Source: CAVVXX01 sp052389895 (GTDB lineage: Bacteria > Pseudomonadota > Alphaproteobacteria > Micropepsales > Micropepsaceae). From it: a stretch of 28,602 nucleotides of DNA. Position 1 is the stretch's first letter; the number at the start of each line of letters is the position of its first letter. Shown here one piece after another: positions 22,097 through 28,602 of the stretch. The position numbers and the translations under genes were made by a program. The stretch spans positions 1 to 28,602 of the forward strand of contig JBQTHM010000038.1 in assembly GCA_052389895.1 (NCBI GenBank). The letters are read 5' to 3'. The notes beneath the pieces were generated by a model. That model saw only the letters and a list, made by a program, of their open reading frames with translations, made no database searches and was not told where the DNA came from.

Positions 22097-22744
22097 ATGA
22101 ACTACAAAGTCCCCGACCGCGAGGCCGCGATGCGGCCCGCCCTTTGCGTCTTTTGCGGCTCAAATCACGGCAATGATCCCGCCTACACCGAAGCGGCGCG
22201 GCGCTTCGGCGCGCTGATGGCAAAGAACGGTTTCGACCTCGTCTTTGGCGGCGGCGGCGTCGGGCTGATGGGCGAGCTCGCCCGCGCAGTGCACGAGGGC
22301 GGCGCGAAAGTGACCGGCATCATTCCCGACTTCCTTCGCCATCTCGAACCGCCCATGCGGCTTGCGACCGAGCTAGTGGTCACCCGCGACATGAACGAGC
22401 GCAAGTCGCGCATGTTTGCGGCTGCCGACGCGTTCGTGGCGCTGCCGGGCGGACTGGGAACGCTGGACGAACTGGCGGAGGCGCTCACCGCAGCGCAGCT
22501 GCGCACGCATGGAAAGCCCGTTGTGTTCATCAACGTGAAGCGTTTCTTCGATCCGTTCTTCGCCTTCATCGACCACCTGATTGCGCACGATTTCGCGTCG
22601 CCCAGCATCAGGGAGCTGTTCCGCATCGTGGCTACGCCCGAGGAAGCGATTGCTCTGCTTCGCGAATCTCTTCGGCCCGCTTCAGCCGCGGATGGTGCTC
22701 GAGCGCAACCAGCACAAGCGCGAGCCAGACGCAGCCGAACGTAA
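22097..22744 (+). CDS. LOG family protein (putative cytokinin riboside 5'-monophosphate phosphoribohydrolase)
   Basis: The 215-residue protein has the Rossmann-like lysine-decarboxylase/LOG fold. It shows CVFCGSNHGNDPAY near the N-terminus, FGGGGVGLMGELA, RDMNERKSRM and the catalytic PGGLGTLDE (117-125). LOG enzymes release a free base from nucleoside monophosphates; family members once called lysine decarboxylases lack that activity. The last ~25 residues (SAADGARAQPAQARARRSRT) are low-complexity. They are read from the strand complementary to the end of rarD, which overlaps by 113 bp, so this tail is probably a read-through after loss of an earlier stop. The start could be 22097 or the internal ATG at 22130. 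Confidence 0.9.
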   Translation: MNYKVPDREAAMRPALCVFCGSNHGNDPAYTEAARRFGALMAKNGFDLVFGGGGVGLMGELARAVHEGGAKVTGIIPDFLRHLEPPMRLATELVVTRDMNERKSRMFAAADAFVALPGGLGTLDELAEALTAAQLRTHGKPVVFINVKRFFDPFFAFIDHLIAHDFASPSIRELFRIVATPEEAIALLRESLRPASAADGARAQPAQARARRSRT

Positions 22745-23570
22745 CGGCGTGAATCCAGGTAAAGCGTTCGCCCCAGAACGCTGTGGCGAGCACCAGCGCG
22801 ATGCTGGGACCGATATATTGCAGGAACCCCAGGGTCGAGAGGCGCACACGCCGCGCGCCGGCCGAGAACATGGCAAGCGGAATCGCGGTGAGCGGTCCTG
22901 CCAGGATGAGCAGCGAGTCCACAAACGGCGAAATACTCAGGAACGATGAACTGCCGCTGGCCGCCCAATAAACTATTAGTGCCAAAGCAGGTGGAAACAG
23001 CAGGATAGATTCAACGAAAAGACCGTCCACCGCGCCCATGTTCACGGTCTTTCGCAAATAGCCGTAGGCACCGAAGGTGACGGCAAGAGTCAGGGCGAGC
23101 CAGGGAAAGCGCCCAAGCGCAATCGTCTGCACCGCGACGGCGACACCGGCGAGCACAATGGCCGCGATGCGAAGCGCACTCTGGCGTTCGCCCAGGAACA
23201 GAATTCCTAGCGCGATCGAAACCAGCGGAATCGTGTAATAACCGAGGCTCGCCTCCACGAGCCGGTTCGTCGCCACGCTCCAGATGAAAAGGCCCCAGTT
23301 GACCGCGATCAGGATGCTGGTCAGCGCGAGCGTCGCGAACACGCGAGGACCACGCAGCGACTTGAGGATCTGCATAAGCCTGCGGTTCGAAACAATGAAA
23401 ATCGCCATGAACACGGCGCACCAGAGGACGCGGTGTACGACAATTTCAAAAGGTGGCACGGCGTCGAGCAGGCGCCAGTACACGGGAATGACGCCCCAGA
23501 TCGTATAGGTGCCGCCGGCCAGCAGAATACCCGCGCGGGAATCCAGATGCTCAGATTTTCTTGGGGTCAT
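22632..23570 (-). CDS. rarD: RarD-type EamA family transporter
   Basis: The 312-residue inner-membrane protein has ten predicted helices and two EamA repeats. The N-terminal GILLAGGTYTIWGVIPVYWRLL and LGFLQYIGPSIALVLATAFWGERF are typical of RarD within the drug/metabolite transporter superfamily. The substrate is unknown; some relatives confer chloramphenicol sensitivity. ATG 23570 lies 15 bp beyond the cysS stop, so the gene probably ends the nadE-gltX-cysS-rarD transcript. Its last 113 bp overlap the LOG gene on the other strand. Confidence 0.92.
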   Translation of the reverse strand: MTPRKSEHLDSRAGILLAGGTYTIWGVIPVYWRLLDAVPPFEIVVHRVLWCAVFMAIFIVSNRRLMQILKSLRGPRVFATLALTSILIAVNWGLFIWSVATNRLVEASLGYYTIPLVSIALGILFLGERQSALRIAAIVLAGVAVAVQTIALGRFPWLALTLAVTFGAYGYLRKTVNMGAVDGLFVESILLFPPALALIVYWAASGSSSFLSISPFVDSLLILAGPLTAIPLAMFSAGARRVRLSTLGFLQYIGPSIALVLATAFWGERFTWIHAVTFGCVWLALVLVALEHHPRLKRAEEIREAEQSLPRA

Positions 23571-23585
23571 GGAAAAGTGTGTCCG

Positions 23586-24926
23586 CTACCGTTTCACTTC
23601 CCATGTTGTTGTGCCGTCGGAATTGTCCCGCAGAAGAATTCCTTTTGCATCCAGCTCGGACCGGATGCGGTCGGCTTCCCTGAAATTGTGCGCCTTGCGC
23701 GCGGCATTTCGCGCCGCGATCGCATGCGCAATTTCGGAAGGATCTACCGGGCTTTTCGCAGCGATGCGTTCCGGATTCGCGGAAAAACCAAGAAACGCCA
23801 AGCCGCCGGCGATTTCCTCATCCGAGCCCTGATGCATCTCGGATAGCGCCAGCGGCGTATTCATGTCGTCGCAAAGCGCGGCGAGAAACACGCTACCGAT
23901 GCGGCGGCTGGCAAGCGGCTCGGCCACATCGTACCAGCGTTCCAGCATGTCCCAGCTTTCCTTCATGCCGCGCACGGTCCAGTCCATCGGCTGACGATAG
24001 TGGCTGCGGAGCATATTTAGACGCAGGACCTCGCCGGGCCAGTCCTTCAGCAGATCACGAATCGTGACGATATTCCCGAGCGACTTCGACATCTTCGCGC
24101 CTTCCATCTGCAGGAAGCCGTTGTGCAGCCACAGGCGCGCGAATTTCGCCTTCGCGTGCGCGCCTTCGCTCTGGGCGATTTCGTTTTCGTGATGCGGAAA
24201 AAGAAGATCGATTCCGCCGCCGTGCATGTCGAAGGATGCGCCGAGATAGGCCTCGCTCATGGCCGAGCATTCGATGTGCCAGCCGGGGCGCCCGCGCCCC
24301 CACGGGCTTGGCCATCCCGGTAGTTCGGGCAGCGAAGGCTTCCACAGCACGAAGTCCATGGGGTTCTTCTTATAGGGCGCCACCTCAACGCGGGCGCCCG
24401 CGATCATCTCGTCGAGCGGGCGGCGGCTCAGCTTGCCGTAGTCGGGTTTCGAGGAAACGTCGAAAAGAACATGCCCTTCCGCCACATAGGCATGCCCGTT
24501 GCGGATCAGGATTTCGATCAACGCGATCATTTGCGGGATGTGCTCGGTCGCGCGCGGTTCGCGTGTCGGTTTCAGGCAGCCCAGCGCCATCGCATCTTGT
24601 TCAAACTGCTGCGCCGTTTCCGTCGTAATCTCGCGAATCGTTTCCATAACCGGAATGCCGCGCGCGCGCCCCAGTTCCTGCGCGCGCGCATTGATCTTGT
24701 CGTCCACGTCGGTGATGTTGCGGATGTAGGTCACGTGCTGCTCGCCATAGATGTGGCGTAGCAACCGGAACAGTAGGTCGAACACGATCAGGGGCCGCGC
24801 ATTACCGATGTGGGCGAAGTCGTAAACCGTGGGCCCGCACACGTACATGCGCACGTTTTTGGCATCGAGGGGAACAAACTCCTCCTTCCTTCGCGTGAGC
24901 GTGTTGTAAAGGCGCAGCGTGCTCAA
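23586..24926 (-). CDS. cysS: Cysteinyl-tRNA synthetase
   Basis: CysRS charges tRNA-Cys. The 446-residue class I enzyme shows the HIGH-type motif HIGN (39-42), KMSKS (278-282) and the zinc set that selects cysteine thiolate: Cys30 in VCGPTVYDF, Cys220 in WHIECSAM, and His245 and Glu249 in FPHHENE. The C-terminal anticodon region is present and ends EVKR. The start is TTG at 24926, overlapping the gltX stop as TTGA. A good GGAAGGGAAG site precedes it, which indicates translational coupling. Confidence 0.96.
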   Translation of the reverse strand: MSTLRLYNTLTRRKEEFVPLDAKNVRMYVCGPTVYDFAHIGNARPLIVFDLLFRLLRHIYGEQHVTYIRNITDVDDKINARAQELGRARGIPVMETIREITTETAQQFEQDAMALGCLKPTREPRATEHIPQMIALIEILIRNGHAYVAEGHVLFDVSSKPDYGKLSRRPLDEMIAGARVEVAPYKKNPMDFVLWKPSLPELPGWPSPWGRGRPGWHIECSAMSEAYLGASFDMHGGGIDLLFPHHENEIAQSEGAHAKAKFARLWLHNGFLQMEGAKMSKSLGNIVTIRDLLKDWPGEVLRLNMLRSHYRQPMDWTVRGMKESWDMLERWYDVAEPLASRRIGSVFLAALCDDMNTPLALSEMHQGSDEEIAGGLAFLGFSANPERIAAKSPVDPSEIAHAIAARNAARKAHNFREADRIRSELDAKGILLRDNSDGTTTWEVKR

Positions 24927-26266
24927 GCGATCTTCCCTTCCAATCGCGCGAGCGCGCGCCTGCGCCCGATGAGCGGGAACAGCTTTTTAAGCTCCGGGCC
25001 GGTTTCGCGTCCCGTGAGCGCAAGGCGCAACGGATGATAGAGCGCCCTGCCTTTGCGGCCCGTGGCGGCGCCAATGGCCGCCGTCCAGTCGTTCCACGTG
25101 GCTTCGGTGTAAGGCTCGCCCGGCAATAGCGATGCGGCCTTTTCGAGCAGTTCGGGGTCTTCGCGTCTGGGCTCGATCGGCCCTTCGATCAGACGGCGCA
25201 GTTCGGCGGCATCCGAAAGGCGCGCGAGATTGGGCTTCACCGCGTCCCAGAATTCTTCGCCCAGATCGGCGCCGATAGACTGCAATTGCGGACGCACGAT
25301 GTCGTAGGAAAGCGTGTGCAACAGCTTGCCGTTGAGTGTCATCAGCTCGGCCACATCGAAGTGCGCGGGCGCGCGGCCGATCTTGGAGAAATCGAACTCC
25401 GTCGCCAGCACATCCAGCGACGACCGCGGCTCGATAGCGTCGGATGTGCCGATCTTCGCGAGATAGGCGACAAGCGCCAGCGGCTCCACGCCTTCGTCGC
25501 GAAGATGCTGAAGCGAAAGCGATCCGAGACGCTTCGAAAGGCTTTCGCCGCCCGCGCCGACAAGCAGCGGATGATGCGCAAATTCGGGCGGCCGCGCGCC
25601 AAGCGCCTCGACTAATTCGATCTGCACAGCGGTGTTGGTGACGTGATCTTCTCCGCGAATGACATGGCTGACGGAAAAATCAATGTCGTCTACCACAGAT
25701 GGCAGCGTGTAAAGGAACCGCCCGTCCTCGCGCACCAGTACGGGATCGGAAAGCGTGTGCGTATCGATTTCCACGTGCCCGCGGATGAGGTCGTTCCACG
25801 CAACCTTTTTCTGCGAAAGAAGAAAGCGCCAATGCGGCCTGCGACCCTGAGCTTCGAGCTTTCCGCGTTCTTCCGCACCCAGCTTGAGCGCCGCGCGGTC
25901 GTAGACCGGCGGATGCCCGCGCGCGTGCGCGCGTTTGCGCTTGCGTTCGAGTTCCTCCGGCGTTTCGTAGGCGGGATACAGCCGCCCGGCAGATTTCAGC
26001 CGCCCCATGGCGGCGCGGTACCTGTCTTCGCGCTCGGACTGGCGCGCGAAGAGGTCGTGCAACACGCCGAGCCACGCCAGATCGGCAATGATGGCCGCTT
26101 CGAATTCGGGCTTCGAACGCCCTGCGTCGGTGTCGTCGACGCGAAGCAGAAACTTTCCGCCCGCCTTGCGCGCGAAAAGGAAGTTCAACACGGCCGTCCG
26201 CGCATTGCCGGCGTGCAGCAGGCCGGTCGGCGAAGGCGCGAAGCGGACGATGATGTCAGCGGGCAT
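24923..26266 (-). CDS. gltX: Glutamyl-tRNA synthetase
   Basis: The 447-residue class I enzyme attaches glutamate to tRNA. The HIGH-type motif reads HAGN (18-21) in PSPTGLLHAGNARTA, and the KMSKS counterpart is SLSKR (242-246). HVIRGEDHVTNTAVQ and DDTD are also in place. The LSKRLGSLSL-x3-RDEGVEPLALVAYLAKIGTSD segment is like one of the two GluRS types common in alphaproteobacteria. In species with two GluRS enzymes one can be specialised for tRNA-Gln in the indirect glutamine pathway; whether this one is cannot be told from sequence alone. The start overlaps the nadE stop by 11 bp, and its stop overlaps the cysS start. Confidence 0.95.
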   Translation of the reverse strand: MPADIIVRFAPSPTGLLHAGNARTAVLNFLFARKAGGKFLLRVDDTDAGRSKPEFEAAIIADLAWLGVLHDLFARQSEREDRYRAAMGRLKSAGRLYPAYETPEELERKRKRAHARGHPPVYDRAALKLGAEERGKLEAQGRRPHWRFLLSQKKVAWNDLIRGHVEIDTHTLSDPVLVREDGRFLYTLPSVVDDIDFSVSHVIRGEDHVTNTAVQIELVEALGARPPEFAHHPLLVGAGGESLSKRLGSLSLQHLRDEGVEPLALVAYLAKIGTSDAIEPRSSLDVLATEFDFSKIGRAPAHFDVAELMTLNGKLLHTLSYDIVRPQLQSIGADLGEEFWDAVKPNLARLSDAAELRRLIEGPIEPRREDPELLEKAASLLPGEPYTEATWNDWTAAIGAATGRKGRALYHPLRLALTGRETGPELKKLFPLIGRRRALARLEGKIA

Positions 26267-27917
26267 CGCGGAACGCGTTGGTTATGGGGTAGCGCCGGTC
26301 GCGGCCGAAATTGCGGATGGAGAGTTTGACGCCGGGCGCGGCCTGACGGCGCTTGTATTCGGCGCGGTAGAGCATCTGCTCGATGCGGCGCACGACCGCG
26401 GGATCAAAGCCCTTTGCCACAATCTCATCGAAACTCATTTCGCCTTCCACCAGGCATTCCAGAACGCCGTCGAGGACCCTGAACGCGGGCAGATCATCTT
26501 CGTCTTTTTGGTTTGCGCGCAGTTCCGCGGTCGGCGCGCGCTCGAGCACGCGTTCGGGAATGACACGCCCGGTCGGCCCGAGCGCGCCCGCGGGCCTCAC
26601 CTGGTTCCGCCAGCGTGAGACCGCGTACACCTGCATCTTGTAGAGGTCCTTGATCGCGTTGTAGCCGCCGCACATGTCGCCATAGAGCGTGGCGTAGCCC
26701 ACGCTCATTTCCGATTTGTTGCCCGTGGTAAGAACCATCGGCCCGAATTTGTTGGAAATCGCCATCAAAGTCATGCCGCGAATGCGCGACTGCAGATTCT
26801 GTTCCGTGACGTCTTCCGGCTTGTTGCCAAACGACGGCTTGAGCGAGGCGAGGCCAGCTTCGAACATCGGCTCGATGGAAATGGAATCGAGCTGCACGCC
26901 CAGCAGGCGCGCGATAGCGGTTGCATCTTCGAGGCTTTGCTTCGCCGTATAACGCGAAGCCATCATCAGGCAGCGTACGCGCGAAGGCCCCAGCGCATCC
27001 ACGGCGATGGCGGCGGAAAGCGCCGAATCAATGCCGCCGGAAAGGCCGAGCACCACGCCCGGAAAATGGTTTTTGTTTACATAGTCGCGTAGGCCGAGCG
27101 TCATCGCGCGATAAAGGGCGGAATTGGTTTCTTCCGCTTCCGCCATCGGGCCAGGCTCGCAGCGCCACACGCCGTCGCCGCTTTGCCAGCGCGTTATGAC
27201 GACAGCTTCTTCGAAAGACGGCAACTGCACGACGCGCCGGCGGTCGGCGTTGTACACGAAGGAGGCGCCGTCGAAGACGAGCTCGTCCTGACCGCCGACC
27301 TGGTTAACATAGACAAGCGGCAAACCGGTCTCGGTCACGCGTTGCCAGGCGATTTCGGTGCGCACGTCGCGCTTGTGCTGATCGAAGGGCGATCCGTTCG
27401 GGGTCAACAATATTTCCGCGCCCGTTTGTTTCAGGCAGGCGGCAGGCCCCGGCGTCCAGATGTCCTCGCAAATGGGTATGCCCAGCTTCACGCCGCGCAC
27501 TGGCAGCGGCCCCGGCAAAGGCCCCGCGCGAAAGACTCGTTTTTCGTCGAACACGCCATAATTCGGAAGATCGGTCTTGAACGTGAGTTGCAGAACGCGT
27601 CCCAGGTCGAGATGCGCCACAGCATTGAACACGGCGCCCTCGCGCGCCCAAGGCACGCCCACCAGCACGGCTGGCCCGCCATCCTTGGTGTCACCGGCGA
27701 ATTCGTTGACCGCTTCCATCGCGTCTTTCTGGAACGCAGGCTTCAGCACCAGATCCTCTGGCGGGTAGCCGCTGATAAAAAGCTCGCTGAACAGGATAAC
27801 GTCCGCGCCCTCAACCGCCGCGGTTTTGCGCGCGGCGCGAGCGCGCGCCAGGTTTCCCGGAATGTCGCCAACGACGGGATTAAGCTGCGCAAGCGCAATG
27901 GAATAGCGCCGTGACAT
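26256..27917 (-). CDS. nadE: Glutamine-dependent NAD+ synthetase
   Basis: This enzyme makes NAD+ from deamido-NAD+, ATP and glutamine-derived ammonia in the final step of NAD synthesis. The 553-residue protein has an N-terminal nitrilase-type glutaminase (1-260) with the triad Glu45 (FSELFISGYPPEDL), Lys114 (TFKTDLPNYGVFDE) and Cys150 (PICEDIW). It also has a C-terminal synthetase domain with the pyrophosphatase loop SGGIDS (293-298), TGNKSE and YATLYGDMCGGYN. The two-domain form is common in alphaproteobacteria. It heads a compact gene run with gltX, cysS and rarD, with overlaps of 11 and 3 bp and a 15-bp gap. Confidence 0.95.
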   Translation of the reverse strand: MSRRYSIALAQLNPVVGDIPGNLARARAARKTAAVEGADVILFSELFISGYPPEDLVLKPAFQKDAMEAVNEFAGDTKDGGPAVLVGVPWAREGAVFNAVAHLDLGRVLQLTFKTDLPNYGVFDEKRVFRAGPLPGPLPVRGVKLGIPICEDIWTPGPAACLKQTGAEILLTPNGSPFDQHKRDVRTEIAWQRVTETGLPLVYVNQVGGQDELVFDGASFVYNADRRRVVQLPSFEEAVVITRWQSGDGVWRCEPGPMAEAEETNSALYRAMTLGLRDYVNKNHFPGVVLGLSGGIDSALSAAIAVDALGPSRVRCLMMASRYTAKQSLEDATAIARLLGVQLDSISIEPMFEAGLASLKPSFGNKPEDVTEQNLQSRIRGMTLMAISNKFGPMVLTTGNKSEMSVGYATLYGDMCGGYNAIKDLYKMQVYAVSRWRNQVRPAGALGPTGRVIPERVLERAPTAELRANQKDEDDLPAFRVLDGVLECLVEGEMSFDEIVAKGFDPAVVRRIEQMLYRAEYKRRQAAPGVKLSIRNFGRDRRYPITNAFRDAR

Positions 27918-27941
27918 GAGCGGGTATTAGCGCGGTTCGCA

Positions 27942-27962
27942 GGCCGCCCGCCATAGGCGGCC
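27942..27962 (-). terminator. Hairpin between Gfo/Idh and nadE genes
   Basis: GGCCGCC and GGCGGCC form a 7-bp stem with a 7-nt loop, a few bases past the stop of the Gfo/Idh gene. There is no T-tract, so this is a weak call. Confidence 0.3.
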
Positions 27963-27968
27963 GGACAG

Positions 27969-28602
27969 TCAGGCGTAGGCCGCCATTTCGTCCAGCGTGT
28001 GCCCGTGCTGCGCGGGTTCGGACGCCTCTTCGATAAGCAGCGCCGTTTCGAGCGCCTGCAGCGCCTCGTCCGGACGTACCATGGGGCTCTTTCCGGCGCG
28101 CACCGCAGCCACGAAATCGGCGACCGATTCGGCCAGCGGATCGTCCATATCCAGCGGGCGAAGCGGACGGCCGGTCGTGTTGTGGATCTCGCGCGTAAGG
28201 AAGTCAATTTCGATCTCGCCGTCGCGGTAGGCCGCCCGCAACGACCGTCGGCGGATTTCGGAACTGCGGCTGGCCAGCAGCCGCGCCTCGGTCCCACCGT
28301 CGAAGAAGACCGTGGCGGCGACTTCGTCGCGCATCATGCCCTTGACGGAACGCCCCCGCGCGCGGGCGTTCAGGACGCGGCCGGGAACAAGCCGATGCAT
28401 GATATCGAGGTCGTGAATCATTAGGTCCAAAACCACGCTCACATCCGTGCCGCGTCCGGTCCACGGCCCTGTACGCACGCAGTCGATAACCAGTGGCGGA
28501 TCGCGATGGTCGAAGAGCCCCGCGCGCGCGGCGGCGCCTCGGGCCTGGTGGCCGACGGGGAGCTCCATGACCCGGGGCGCGGCGCGCGCCCCCAGTTCTT
28601 CC
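27969..28602 (-). CDS. Gfo/Idh/MocA family oxidoreductase (5' end outside window)
   Basis: The frame runs off the right edge, so the N-terminal Rossmann NAD(P)-binding half is missing and only about 211 residues are seen. The visible part starts with ELGARAAPRVMELPVGHQAR, equivalent to the end of the Rossmann part of this family. It continues with the substrate-binding beta-sheet domain including DVSVVLDLMIHDLDIMHRLV, where the His-x2-Asp lies in the active site. Family members oxidise or reduce sugars and related compounds with NAD(P). Alphaproteobacterial relatives include the GnnA-type enzymes of lipid A sugar synthesis, but nothing here is specific enough to assign that. It is on the same strand as nadE and lies upstream of it on the minus strand. 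Confidence 0.82.
   Translation of the reverse strand, partial: EELGARAAPRVMELPVGHQARGAAARAGLFDHRDPPLVIDCVRTGPWTGRGTDVSVVLDLMIHDLDIMHRLVPGRVLNARARGRSVKGMMRDEVAATVFFDGGTEARLLASRSSEIRRRSLRAAYRDGEIEIDFLTREIHNTTGRPLRPLDMDDPLAESVADFVAAVRAGKSPMVRPDEALQALETALLIEEASEPAQHGHTLDEMAAYA

Overview
The window is high-GC bacterial DNA that looks alphaproteobacterial. Three things point that way: a guaB / RsmB-type methyltransferase / guaA cluster, a perfect match to the alphaproteobacterial general-stress (EcfG) promoter consensus, and a GltX of the short LSKR type seen in that class. The genus cannot be fixed from the sequence; a Micropepsaceae/Rhizomicrobium-like or other Rhizobiales-related organism is only a guess. 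Most of the window is ordinary chromosomal housekeeping DNA, broken by two short AT-richer accessory patches.

Layout. 1-1680 is the downstream flank of guaA. It holds a cloverleaf-like palindromic repeat, a second diverged copy of the last ~70 codons of guaA fused in frame to the start of an unrelated small gene, and two orphan genes (a secreted protein and a possible nuclease-fold protein). It reads as the remnant of an element inserted at the guaA 3' end. 1680-6178 carries guaA, an RsmB-type rRNA m5C methyltransferase and guaB on the minus strand: the GMP branch of purine synthesis plus a ribosome-modifying enzyme. 6340-7885 has a secreted PRC-barrel protein under a probable EcfG promoter, rlmE with a clear intrinsic terminator, and a small membrane protein.

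7976-10001 begins with an intact tRNA-Gln(CUG) and ends with a decayed tRNA-Gln(UUG). Both are followed by the same ~65-bp hairpin repeat. Between them lie two AT-richer genes, a lipoprotein-like protein and a secreted protein: a second remnant island. 10140-16771 is a run of envelope and stress genes: secreted cupin, slipin plus long NfeD protease, universal stress protein, secreted EF-hand protein, secreted beta-rich protein, DUF1428 plus OsmC, CPBP protease and a small basic conserved protein.

16882-19464 encodes a full-length two-domain cyanophycin-synthetase-like enzyme (ATP-grasp plus Mur ligase) with non-canonical Mur-ligase motifs and no cyanophycin-degrading gene nearby. It is the strongest candidate here for unusual biochemistry. 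It is followed by a double cold-shock-domain protein, an Atm1-type ABC exporter, a LOG-family phosphoribohydrolase and a RarD transporter whose 3' end overlaps the LOG gene. The right end is a tight minus-strand run of glutamine-dependent NAD synthetase, gltX, cysS and rarD, and then a Gfo/Idh oxidoreductase cut by the window edge.
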